Both the position numbers and the translations under genes were made by a program. From Micromonospora olivasterospora (GTDB lineage: Bacteria > Actinomycetota > Actinomycetes > Mycobacteriales > Micromonosporaceae), in the NCBI RefSeq assembly GCF_007830265.1, contig NZ_VLKE01000001.1:372001-436000 (forward strand): 64,000 nt of DNA, in the 5' to 3' direction. Positions 1 to 8,318 of this stretch are shown here, piece by piece; the stretch's first letter is position 1, and every line of letters starts with the position of its first letter. Below the pieces are notes generated by a model that made no database searches, was not told the origin of the DNA, and saw only the letters and a list, made by a program, of their open reading frames with translations.

Positions 1-1252
1 TCGAGTGGAGCCGCGGCGGCGGGCGTGGGCGTATGTGCGGGGGTTGCTGGCGCCGTTGGAGCGGCGCAACGGCTGGACCCTCGCGGAGCAGGCTGGGCAT
101 GTCTCGCCGGACGGGTTGCAGGGCATGTTGTGCAGCGCGGCGTGGGACCGGGACGCGGTCCGCGATGACGTACGCGACTACGTCGTGGAGCAGATCGGCG
201 ATGCGGCCGGGGTGCTCGTCGCCGACGAGACCGGGTTCGTCAAGAAGGGCCGCGCCTCGGCGGGGGTCCAACGGCAGTATTCAGGCACGGCGGGCAAGAC
301 GGAGAACTGCCAGATCGGCACGTTCCTGTGCTACGCCACGAGTCGGGGCCGGGCGTTGATCGACCGGGAGTTGTACCTGCCCAAGTCGTGGACCGGCGAC
401 CGGGACCGGTGCCGAGCGGCGGCGATCCCGGATGAGGTCGAGTTCGCCACGAAGCCGCAGCAGGCTCGGGCCATGCTGGAGCGGGCGATCACCGCCGGGG
501 TGCCGTTTTCGTGGTTCACCGCCGACGAGGCCTACGGGCAGAACCCCGGCCTGCGGGGCTGGCTGGAGGAGCAGGACATCGCGTATGTGATGGCCACCCG
601 ATGCGACGACGAGGTGCCCTCCGGGTTGCATACCACCACCCGCGTCGATGAGCTGATCGCCAGAGTACGTGCGGGCGCGTGGCAGCGGCTGTCGTGCGGC
701 GATGGCGCGCACGGACCACGCCGCTACGACTGGGCCCGGGTGCCGATCCGCCGCACCTTCGCCCACGGCCGCCGCGGCTGGGTCCTGGCCCGACGCTCGA
801 TCAGCGACCCTAGCGACATCGCCTACTACGTCTGCTTCGGCCCCCGCGGCATCCGACTGCGGGAACTCGTGCGGGTCGCCGGTAGCCGTTGGTCGGTGGA
901 GGAATCGTTCCAGACCGCGAAGAACGAGGTCGGCCTGGACCAGTACCAGGTCCGCCGCTACGACGCCTGGTACGGCCACATCACCCTGGCCATGGCCGCT
1001 GCCGCGTTCCTCGTCGTCACCCGCGCCCGCGAAGCCGCAAAGGGGGCACCACCGGCAGCGAGGGCAGCCTGATCCCGCTGAGCAGCAACGAGATCCGCCA
1101 CCTGTTCGCCCACCTCGTCCTGACCATCCGCCACCACGCCAGCCACATCCTGCACTGGTCCAACTTCCGCCGCCTACGCCAGGAACAAGCCCGAGCCGCC
1201 CACTACCGCAAACGACTCGAACCGCCATAAGTCACGACCCGCCGTTGCAGTA
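1..1252 (+). mobile_element. IS701-family insertion sequence, left end outside window
   Basis: The element enters from the window start and ends near 1252, just after the transposase stop, at a GC-rich end that read inward begins TACTGCAACGG. The next four bases, TTAG (1253-1256), fit the YTAR target duplication usual for IS701 elements; the partner copy lies outside the window. To the right, a minus-strand gene fragment begins in frame exactly at this edge, so the element appears to have landed in that gene. Family assignment rests on the transposase. Confidence 0.75.
2..1230 (+). pseudogene. IS701-family transposase, 5' partial, broken by a -1 frame change
   Basis: This is a DDE transposase that enters already in frame; the GTG at 5 sits inside the family's conserved R-V-E-P-R-R-R stretch, so it is not the true start. 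Catalytic acidic residues are visible in VLVADETGF, WFTADEAYG and SVEESFQTAKNEVG. The main frame stops at 1072, but the family C-terminus (GSLIPLSSNEIRHLFAHLVL onward, to TAA at 1228-1230) continues in the -1 frame. The switch lies at A_AAG_GGG (1039-1045), followed by one more G. It is either an indel in a G run or a programmed -1 slip; the indel is the simpler reading because most IS701 transposases are one frame. Confidence 0.85.
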
Positions 1253-1418
1253 TTAGGCCGGGCTCATCGCTTAACAGGTCAACCCTGGTTTCGGCGGGTT
1301 CCCAGCGGTACTCCTCGAGAAACTCCCATACGAGCTTCCAGCGAGTCTGGTCGGTGTCCGCGGAGACCAGATGGGTGGCCAGCCTGGCCAGACTCATCGG
1401 TTCGTAGCTGGTACCCAT
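1253..1418 (-). pseudogene. N-terminal fragment of a conserved actinobacterial protein cut by IS701
   Basis: From ATG at 1418 the frame reads MGTSYEPMSLARLA and then an acidic, Trp-rich block with WEFLEEYRWEPAETRVDLL, ending at DEPGL where the IS701 edge begins. The block resembles the start of a small conserved family that I recall lying next to nucleotidyltransferase genes; this is from memory. About 55 residues remain of what is normally a protein of more than 100. The rest should lie beyond the left end of the IS701 copy. No function is assigned. Confidence 0.55.
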
Positions 1419-1576
1419 CGGGCAAGCCTCACCTTCGAGCGGACAGCTTCATCCGTTGCAGACTATCGCGGCGCCGCTCGCGAACACCGCAGAGGTGAGG
1501 TGGCGACGGGGCCCGATTTTCTTGCTGCACCCCTGCTCGGACCGTTCACTCACGCTGCGCTTACGGCATCGCTCTT

Positions 1577-1876
1577 GTGATCTTGGTGGAAGGCGGCGCA
1601 GTCTGTGGCGTTGCCGTGAACTTACAGGGGGTGCATGCGAGCGTGACTCTCAGTCAGATTGCGATCGAGAAGACGACGAAGCTGGTCGAGTTTCTCGCGG
1701 ACGTGACGGCCGCAGTCGAGCGGGACCCAGTGTGCGACATTCTGGAGGACCCAGACGCGCCTGATCCGGTCATTTGGCTCGATGCCCTGCCGCGGGGTAT
1801 TCAGTGGATGGCTAGCCTCGGGCCTTCGGTAAGGCCTGTCCGCATCGCGGATCTTGAAAGAGGAAGTGCCTTCTGA
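1577..1876 (+). CDS. Hypothetical protein, 99 aa, doubtful
   Basis: GTG at 1577 opens a 99-codon frame closed by TGA at 1874-1876. The middle (VEFLADVTAAVERDPVCDIL, then DAPDPVIWLDALPRGIQWMA) has a natural amino-acid mix, which argues against pure noise, but no family is recognised and no good ribosome binding site precedes the GTG. It lies between the IS701 edge and an IS1380 copy and could be a gene remnant whose start was lost. Confidence 0.3.
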   Translation: MILVEGGAVCGVAVNLQGVHASVTLSQIAIEKTTKLVEFLADVTAAVERDPVCDILEDPDAPDPVIWLDALPRGIQWMASLGPSVRPVRIADLERGSAF

Positions 1877-1900
1877 TCTGGGATGATCTGACTTGTCTAA

Positions 1901-3587
1901 GCCTCGATCCACCGACGCAGTTGAGGGCGATCGCTAGTTGATCATTCCGATGTTGAGTGGTTCGGGGGCGTGCGGGAGTTGCCGATCACGTGATCGGTTT
2001 GCTCCGGGTGATTGTTCGGGGGCGGTAGTGGGGGTTGTGGCCTGTGGTCGGGCCGCCCGGTTCTGCTGGTGGGTGTGGTCAGCCGGGTGTGGTGTGGACG
2101 GCGGTGAACAGGTTGTCGAACCCGGCGGCCCACGGCCAGTGGTCGGGTAGGTGCAGGTGGATGGTGCGGGCTCGGTGCGCGATCCGGGCGGCGATGTTGA
2201 TGATCCTGGTCCGGATTGTCGCGGGCCGGGCGGTGGCGTAGGCGCCCGCGGCGAGGTGGCCGGCGGTGCGGGTGAGGTTGTGCGCGATCGCGGCGCAGGT
2301 CAGCCAGGCGTTGTTCGCGCTGAACCGGCCGGAGGGCAGGTGCGCGAGAGGCCCGGCGATCAGGTCCGCGTTGACCTGTTCGATGATCGCGTGGGCGCGG
2401 TGCTGGGCCTCGGCCTGGACCAGGGTGAACGGGCTGTCGGTGAACACGGCGTGATACCGGTAGGTCGGCACCAGTTCTTCCTGGCCGGGAATCTGTGCCG
2501 GGTCGTCGCGACGGATCCGGCGCACGATCAGCCGGGCGGTCACCGCATGTCGGGTGCCCGCGAACGCGGTATACGTGGTCTCGGCGATCTGCGCGTCGGA
2601 GATCCACCGCCCGGCGTCTTCGTCCCAGACGGCCTGCGGGTACTTGATGTCGACCCACTGGTCGTCGGTGATGCTGTCGCACGCGACGCGGATCTTCGCG
2701 TCGATACGAGTGGTGACCGAGAACCGGACACCACGGCGCCGGCAGCAGCTGATGACGGTCTTGGCGTAGAACGCCGAGTCGGCCCGCACCACGATCTCCC
2801 CGGCTGCGCCGCATGATCGGGCGGTGGTGATCGCCTCGGCGATCATGCTCGCCGCGCCGCGGGCCGAGCCTGCGTTACCCGAACGTAGCCGGGTCGCTGC
2901 GATCACCGGCGCCGACAGCGGTGTGGAGATGGTGGCGACGAGAGGGTTGTAGCCGCGTAGGTAGACGTTGTAGCCGCCGACTTTGGTGTGGCCGAAGCCG
3001 ATGCCCTGCTTCTGCTTGCCGTAGACACGGCGCAGCATCGAGTCGACATCCACAAAGGTCAGCACGCCGGCGCCGGCGAGGATCGGTGCCCGGCCGGCCA
3101 GGCCGATCAGGGTGTCACGGGCGGCGGCCTGCAACTGCCGCACGTGTCCGTGGGTGAACGTGCGCAGGAACGACCCGAGCGTCGACGGCGCGTACACGCT
3201 GGTGAACAGCGGCCGCATGCCGCCGTGCCGGGCGATGTCGAGGTCGTCGATGCTGTCCGCGCCGGCGAGCATCCCGGCCACGATCGTGGCGACCTTGCCC
3301 GCCGGGTTCGCGCCCTTGTCGGTCGGTAGCCGCACCCGGTCGTTGACCGCGTCATGCAGGCCCGCCTGCTCGGCCAGGCGCATCACCGGAACGAGACCGG
3401 CACAAGACACGAGATTCGGATCATCGAACGAGACGCGCGCCACCGGCGCGTCATGACGTAATCTCACCTGCGAGGTGCCCTCTCGAGCGAAGCGATAGAA
3501 GCGTGAGAACTCCTATCTTTCCAGCTCAGAGGGCACTCCCTATCTCCGGGATCCCCACCGATCAGACATTCATCGGTGGATCGAGGC
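1901..3587 (-). mobile_element. IS1380-family element, copy 1, intact
   Basis: Ends are perfect inverted repeats: GCCTCGATCCACCGA at 1901-1915 and its reverse complement ending at 3587, 1687 bp in all. The flanks carry the 3-bp direct repeat TAA (1898-1900 and 3588-3590), so the copy appears to have inserted on its own. It encodes one complete transposase on the minus strand. Copy 2 at 4455 shares the same ends. It sits just upstream of a fragment of a different IS1380-type transposase. Confidence 0.9.
2079..3467 (-). CDS. IS1380-family transposase (copy 1)
   Basis: A 462-residue DDE transposase, a normal length for the family. Candidate catalytic residues are in FVDVDSMLRRVYG, VVRADSAFYAK and AIIEQVNADL. 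GTG at 3467 is chosen because the same GTG (VRLRHDAPV) opens the second copy and a GAGGG box lies 9-14 bases upstream. The frame has no internal stop, and it differs from copy 2 at scattered residues, so the two copies have diverged and this one is probably functional. Confidence 0.93.
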   Translation of the reverse strand: MRLRHDAPVARVSFDDPNLVSCAGLVPVMRLAEQAGLHDAVNDRVRLPTDKGANPAGKVATIVAGMLAGADSIDDLDIARHGGMRPLFTSVYAPSTLGSFLRTFTHGHVRQLQAAARDTLIGLAGRAPILAGAGVLTFVDVDSMLRRVYGKQKQGIGFGHTKVGGYNVYLRGYNPLVATISTPLSAPVIAATRLRSGNAGSARGAASMIAEAITTARSCGAAGEIVVRADSAFYAKTVISCCRRRGVRFSVTTRIDAKIRVACDSITDDQWVDIKYPQAVWDEDAGRWISDAQIAETTYTAFAGTRHAVTARLIVRRIRRDDPAQIPGQEELVPTYRYHAVFTDSPFTLVQAEAQHRAHAIIEQVNADLIAGPLAHLPSGRFSANNAWLTCAAIAHNLTRTAGHLAAGAYATARPATIRTRIINIAARIAHRARTIHLHLPDHWPWAAGFDNLFTAVHTTPG

Positions 3588-3625
3588 TAAGGTCTAGATC
3601 GCCCGTCACGGAAGGCATTTGCTGG

Positions 3626-3787
3626 GTGAAGGCTACCGAAACGCGTCCGAGGGTGGTGGTCAGCGGTGACGGGCGGGGTGTGGTCGGCCATGCCGGTACG
3701 CGGCTGCTCGCCGATATGGCTGATGTCAGTGGGTTGACCAGCGGTTTCAGTGACGCTCTGGCGCTGCTGCGGCAGCGGCGGGCAGGA
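3626..3787 (+). pseudogene. N-terminal fragment of a second type of IS1380 transposase
   Basis: From GTG at 3626 the frame reads VKATETRPRVVVSGDGRGVV and on to GFSDALALLRQRRAG, which matches the start of a different IS1380 subgroup (GTRPRVVVSGDGRGVVGHAG type). After about 54 residues the similarity stops and the frame runs straight into the unrelated Cys-protein gene. Only the 5' end of this element is left. IS1380 copy 1 inserted just before it. Confidence 0.65.
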
Positions 3788-4454
3788 GAGTTGGTCCAGT
3801 ACCATCTGTACCAGGATTCGATCGTCCAGTGCATGAAGGGTAAAGATTTCCTTTACACGCCGCCTCCGTTCGTTGACATCTACGCCGGGCTCACCGACTT
3901 GCAAGGGCTTTCAGGAACATGGTTCGCCGAGACGACCGAGACCGGCCTCGGCGTCGCGGATTCCGCAGTTAGACTAGCGCCACTTGATGTGGAAACCTCC
4001 AATCCGGGCTTCCAACGACTCGATCCAAAGGGCCAGAGACTCTACGACGATGCGTTGACGGAGTGCACGCCCACGAGCACGCCCGACGTCTACATCCCCG
4101 CCAACTCATCCAAACAGAATGACAAGCTGCTCGATCTATTTGCGAAGATGGAAAAAAGCAGGAGGTAGCGAAGGCGATTTCAGCCTACCGCTCCTGCATG
4201 AAAGGCAACAACCTAATCGTGGATAATTCCGACCACCTGATCGAGCAGTTGCAGCAGAAGTTCGGCAGTCTACCGCACGAGGCGATCGGCAAGCCAGACC
4301 GACCTGAATGGGCCGCCGCCGTACGGGAGGAACGCGCAGCGGCTGCAGCAGATGCAAAGTGCAGGAAGCCGGTACGCGACTTGTCGGCCATGCTTATCTC
4401 AACCGAGTTGGCGCAGTTCGAAGCAGATAACCGAGCTGGCATCCAGCAGGCTCA

Positions 4455-6143
4455 GCCTCGATCCACCGACGCAGTTGATGTCGTTCGCCGGTTGATCATT
4501 TTTGGTATTGGGTGATTCGGTGGGCGTGTGGGAGTCGCCGATCACGTGGTCGGCTTGCTCCGGGTGCGGGTTGTTGGGTGGGGGTGGAGTTGTGGCCTGT
4601 GGTCGGGCCGCCGGGGTTCTGCTGGTGGGTGTGGTCAGCCGGGTGTGGTGTGGACGGCGGTGAACAGGTTGTCGAACGCTGGCTGCCAGGGCCAGTGGTC
4701 GGGTAGGTGCAGGTGGATGGTGCGTGCCCGGTGTGCGAGGCGGGCGGCGACGTTGATGATCCTGGTCCGGATTGTCGCTGGCCGGGCGGTGGCGTAGGCG
4801 CCGGCGGCGAGGTGGCCCGCGGTGCGGGTGAGGTTGTGGGCGATCGCGGCGCAGGTCAGCCAGGCGTCGTTGGCGTTGAAGCGGCCGGAGGGCAGGTGGG
4901 CGAGGGGTCCGGCGATCAGGTCGGCGTTGACCTGTTCGATGATCGCGTGGCCGCGGTGCTGGGCTTCGGCCTGGACCAGGGTGAACGGGCTGTCGGTGAA
5001 CACCGCGTGATACCGGTACTGGGGCACGAGTTCTTCTTGGCCGGGGATCTGTTGCGGGTCGTCGCGGCGGATGCGGCGCACGATCAGCCGGGCGGTCACC
5101 GCGTGTCGGGTGCCGGCGAACGCGGTGTAGGTGGTTTCGGCGATCTGCGCGTCGGAGATCCACCGTTGCTCGTCTTCGTCCCAGACGGCCTGCGGGTACT
5201 TGATGTCGACCCACTGCTGTTCGGTGATGCTGTCGCACGCGGCGCGGATCTTGCCGTCGATCCGGGTGGTGACCGAGAAGCGGACACCACGGCGCCGGCA
5301 GGCGCCGATCACGGTCTTGGCGTAGAACGCCGAGTCGGCCCGCACGACGATCTCCCCGGTCGCGCCGCAGGATCGGGCGGTGGTGATCGCTTCGGCGATC
5401 ATGCTCGCCGCACCTCGGGCGGAGCCGGCGTTACCCGCCCGCAGCCGGGTGGCCGCGATCACCGGCGCCGACAGCGGTGTGGACAGTGTGGCGAGCAGGG
5501 GGTTGTAGCCCCGCAGGTAGACGTTGTAGCCGCCGACCTTGTTGTGGCCGAAGCCTATGCCCTGCTTCTGCTTGCCGTAGACACGGCGCAGCATCGAGTC
5601 GATGTCGAGGAAACACAGCACGTCGGCGCCGGTCAGGATCGGGGCCCGGCCGGCCAGGCCGATCAGGGTGTCCCGGGCGACGGCCTGCAGTTGCCGTACG
5701 TGTCCGTGGGTGAACGTGCGCAGGAACGACCCGAGCGTCGACGGCGCGTACACGCTCGTGAACAACGACCCCATCCCACCGTGGCGGGCGATGTCGAGAT
5801 CGTCGATGCTGTCCGCGCCGCTGAGCATCCCCGCCACGATCGTGGCGACCTTCCCGGCAGGGTTGGCGCCCTTGTCCGTCGGCAGCCGCACCCGGTCGCT
5901 GACCGCGTCGCACAGACCGGCCTGCTCGGCCAAGCGCATCACCGGAACGAGGCCGGCACACGACACCAGATTCGGATCATCGAACGTCGCGCGCACCACC
6001 GGCGCGTCATGGCGTAATCTCACCTGCGAGGTGCCCTCTCGAACCGGCGGAATAGAAGCGTCAGAACTCCTATCCTTCCAGCTCAGAGGGCACTTTCTAT
6101 CTCCGGGGTACCACCGCCCCGACACTCATCGGTGGATCGAGGC
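4455..6143 (-). mobile_element. IS1380-family element, copy 2, intact
   Basis: It has the same 15-bp ends as copy 1 (4455-4469 and the complement ending at 6143) and is 1689 bp long. The 3-bp direct repeat TCA flanks it (4452-4454 and 6144-6146). The two sides join into one continuous reading frame when the element is removed, which proves the exact insertion point. Some promoter-side and tail sequence differs from copy 1, so this is not a recent tandem duplication. Confidence 0.92.
4635..6023 (-). CDS. IS1380-family transposase (copy 2)
   Basis: 462 residues, the same length as copy 1 and the same residues through FLDIDSMLRRVYG, VVRADSAFYAK and IIEQVNADLIAG, with scattered substitutions elsewhere. 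An upstream ATG at 6125 is open in frame, but it lies in the terminal region. GTG at 6023 matches copy 1 and has a GAGGG box just before it, so I prefer it. Intact and probably active. Confidence 0.93.
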   Translation of the reverse strand: MRLRHDAPVVRATFDDPNLVSCAGLVPVMRLAEQAGLCDAVSDRVRLPTDKGANPAGKVATIVAGMLSGADSIDDLDIARHGGMGSLFTSVYAPSTLGSFLRTFTHGHVRQLQAVARDTLIGLAGRAPILTGADVLCFLDIDSMLRRVYGKQKQGIGFGHNKVGGYNVYLRGYNPLLATLSTPLSAPVIAATRLRAGNAGSARGAASMIAEAITTARSCGATGEIVVRADSAFYAKTVIGACRRRGVRFSVTTRIDGKIRAACDSITEQQWVDIKYPQAVWDEDEQRWISDAQIAETTYTAFAGTRHAVTARLIVRRIRRDDPQQIPGQEELVPQYRYHAVFTDSPFTLVQAEAQHRGHAIIEQVNADLIAGPLAHLPSGRFNANDAWLTCAAIAHNLTRTAGHLAAGAYATARPATIRTRIINVAARLAHRARTIHLHLPDHWPWQPAFDNLFTAVHTTPG

Positions 6144-6216
6144 TCAGAACGATTGGGAGGGCCTGGTGGAGCAAGCCGGGAAGTATCCGGAAGCGGCTAC
6201 CTTGGGGTTGCGCTAA

Positions 6217-6939
6217 CGCGTCTGCCTCACGCAACGCCTACGCGGGCCAAGTCAACGCAGAAGGAGTCCGAAGAGTTCTGCTGTGGCTCGCCCCGGGACG
6301 GTAAGGAGTTGAATCCGTAACCGGGGCGAGCAACGCCTCGCGCGGCTTGCGGGCGACGCGGCCAGGGCACCTGACGGTCTCGCTCTACTGGCTGGCGGAC
6401 CTGTGGGACTCGATCAGCGAGGACGACCGCGAGGACACGATCCGCCACATCGACTACATCGTGCGTCACCGCCACGACTGACCTGCGGTGCCCACGCGAT
6501 CACCGCCGGGCGACGCCCCGGACGTCGGCGTCGATAGCCCGTCCGTCGAAGCTGGGCCAGCTGACGCTGGGCGAGCAGCGCGGCCGGGGCCGCCCACCTT
6601 GCCGCGAGAGTGTCCTTCCGCAAGGTGGGCAGTGCCCAGCGCCACCCGGTCCGTGCGCCCCGTCTGCTCGGGCACCAGCGGGCCGCGCCGGCCGGAGGCT
6701 GCCGACGGGCCAGCGCGAGAAGTCGAACCCGCGCGGACGGCCGGCAGTCCGGCCACCGGGTAAGGCGGTCACCTGGCAGGCGCCCGGCCGCCCGTGTGGT
6801 GATCGGCAGGCGGGCAGTTCGTCCTTGACGATGACCGTCAGGCCGCAGGCCGAGCCCGGGAGGTCAGATGGCCGTGATGTCGATGTCGTGCCAGCCGCGA
6901 CGCCGCTCACACGTACGATCTGGGTCAGGAGGTAGAGAC
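6217..6939. other. Gap of 723 bp; one possible coding scrap
   Basis: No complete gene is convincing. On the plus strand, about 6341-6481 reads LTVSLYWLADLWDSI followed by an acidic tail ending IDYIVRHRHD and TGA (6479-6481). That composition looks like a protein C-terminus, but no start is clear. The rest (6482-6900) has open frames on both strands with Arg/Pro/Gly-rich shadow composition only. Confidence 0.35.
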
Positions 6940-7293
6940 ATGGCCAGCGGCAGTGGTGCACCGCCTGGGTCGCGGTATGTGGACCAGCGGCATTTCGTGG
7001 TCGCCGCCTCCCTGTCCGACCTGCGCGGTCCGGTTCACGGTGTGGTGACACTCGATCGGTGGCTGGACTGGTCCGGCGACAGCACCTATGACCTGGACGA
7101 CGCCGGTGATCTGCAGCTGATGTACCAGACGGTGCTGAACCAGGCCAATTCGGTCGACGACTTGCACCGGTGGCTGCACGGTCCCACGCTGCGCCGCTTG
7201 TGGCCCACCTTGTGGCTCCCGGCCCGGCTGCGGGCGTTGTGGCAGGCGCGCTTTCCCGAGCTGAGCACGCCGCCGCAGACGCTGGCCGGGTAG
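6940..7293 (+). CDS. Small conserved protein upstream of an AbiEii-like nucleotidyltransferase
   Basis: 117 residues. ATG at 6940 follows AGGAGG at 6927-6932 by 7 bases; an upstream start at 6868 is rejected for lack of such a site. Features include RYVDQRHFVVAASLSDLRGP, LDWSGDSTYDLDD, LMYQTVLNQANSVDDL and an Arg/Trp-rich C-terminus (LRRLWPTLWLPARLRALWQ). The next gene starts 2 bases after the stop, so the two are surely co-translated. By position it would be the antitoxin-side partner of the nucleotidyltransferase, but I see no classic AbiEi winged helix; that role is inferred from context. Confidence 0.75.
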   Translation: MASGSGAPPGSRYVDQRHFVVAASLSDLRGPVHGVVTLDRWLDWSGDSTYDLDDAGDLQLMYQTVLNQANSVDDLHRWLHGPTLRRLWPTLWLPARLRALWQARFPELSTPPQTLAG

Positions 7294-7295
7294 AA

Positions 7296-7949
7296 GTGGA
7301 TCAAGTTCACCTCCGCTTGGCCGAGATCGGATTGCGGGTCGCTGCCCGCTACGGGTTCGCGTTGGCCGGCGGCTACGCCGTTCAGGCCCACGGCATCCTC
7401 GATCGCCCGAGCGAAGATATCGACCTGTTCACGGCGTGGGAGCGTCGTGGCGAGTTCGCCGCAGCAGTGGACGCGGTAGTCGACGGCTACCGCGACGGCG
7501 GGTATTCCGTCGAGGTAACGCAGCAGTTCGACACCTTCGCCCGGCTCGCGGTCACCGATCCCGCTCAACCTGAGCACCCGTACAAGGTCGAGCTGGCGGC
7601 CAACTGGCGCGCGTTGCCGCCGGTGATGATGGACGTCGGGCCGGTGCTGCACGCCGACGACGTCGTCGCGGGCAAGATGTCCGCCCTGTACACGCGTGCC
7701 GAGCCCCGCGACTTTCTGGATATCGACGCGGCCCTCATGACTGGTCGCTACACCCGGACACGGCTGTGCGAGCTGGCCGAACAATCCGACGCGGGATTCG
7801 ACCGGCGTGTCCTGGCGGACCTGTTCGGCATGCTGGAGCGGTACCCGGACCGACGTTTCGCCGCCTACGGCGCCCACCCCGCCCACATCAGTGAAATGCG
7901 CAAACGCTTCGCGCAATGGCGCGAAGAACTCACCGCCAACCTGCCGTAG
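7296..7949 (+). CDS. Nucleotidyltransferase of the AbiEii/AbiGii toxin family
   Basis: 217 residues. GTG at 7296 lies 2 bases after the upstream stop. The nucleotidyltransferase core is plain: GGYAVQAHGILDRPSEDIDL holds the GG and the ExDxD-like metal-binding acids. A second helical half follows (DVVAGKMSALYTRAEPRDFLDI). Known family members are the toxin of type IV toxin-antitoxin and abortive-infection modules and act by transferring nucleotides to an RNA or protein target. Length and motifs are complete, so it is probably functional. It sits intact among transposons, as plasmid or island stability modules often do. Confidence 0.85.
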   Translation: MDQVHLRLAEIGLRVAARYGFALAGGYAVQAHGILDRPSEDIDLFTAWERRGEFAAAVDAVVDGYRDGGYSVEVTQQFDTFARLAVTDPAQPEHPYKVELAANWRALPPVMMDVGPVLHADDVVAGKMSALYTRAEPRDFLDIDAALMTGRYTRTRLCELAEQSDAGFDRRVLADLFGMLERYPDRRFAAYGAHPAHISEMRKRFAQWREELTANLP

Positions 7950-8318
7950 CGTTCGCCTGAAACGTGAACAGCTCGACGGCTCGGACGGTCACCGACTCCT
8001 GGCTCTGCCGGCCGGTCGCCCGGTGCAGAAGCTCCTGCAGCGCGGGCACCCGTCAGGCGCGCTTGCCAAGCGCTACGGTGAGGGCGAACAGCGGCCCGTA
8101 GCGGCCACGCTCCATGGCGGCTCTGCCCCCAGTTGGACAACCGGTCGGCGACCATGACCTCCTGCCTGCGCCGCAGCACCACGTCGAACCGGCGCAGCAT
8201 GGGCGCCTGCGCGGTGGAGCCGACCACCGGGGTTCCACAGATGATCGGGGTCCTGTGGCACGTCTGCCGGTCCTGTCGCTGGTCAGGGCGCTGCGGTCTA
8301 GCGGAAGCGCCGAAATCC
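7950..8318. other. Gap of 369 bp
   Basis: No gene is supported. The only structure seen is the left arm (8227-8242) of a 16-bp inverted repeat whose partner lies beyond the IS1634-like element at 10213-10228. Confidence 0.5.

Larger units (their letters stand above)
3788..6216 (+). pseudogene. Conserved Cys-containing protein, N-terminus lost, frameshifted, then split by IS1380 copy 2
   Basis: Three pieces make one protein. The first (about 3788-4157) reads QYHLYQDSIVQCMKGKDF and PPPFVDIYAGLTD. A frame change in the A6 run at 4152-4157 leads to a second piece with EVAKAISAYRSCMKGNN and HEAIGKPDRPEWAAAVREER, ending at 4454. IS1380 copy 2 follows, with TCA duplicated. Removing the element and one TCA gives codons reading QQAQNDWEGLVEQAGKY and on to TAA at 6214-6216. 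Paired Cys-Met motifs (VQCMK, RSCMK) and the spacing recall an actinobacterial secreted or lipoprotein family; its function is unknown. The N-terminus was replaced by a transposase fragment. Confidence 0.7.

Noticed and set aside
281..1228. Long minus-strand open frame under the IS701 transposase
   Set aside because: Gly/Arg/Val-rich shadow composition on the opposite strand of a well-supported transposase.
4707..6017. 436-codon plus-strand frame across IS1380 copy 2
   Set aside because: Exact antisense shadow of the transposase; the same shadow exists in copy 1 but is broken, so it is not conserved.
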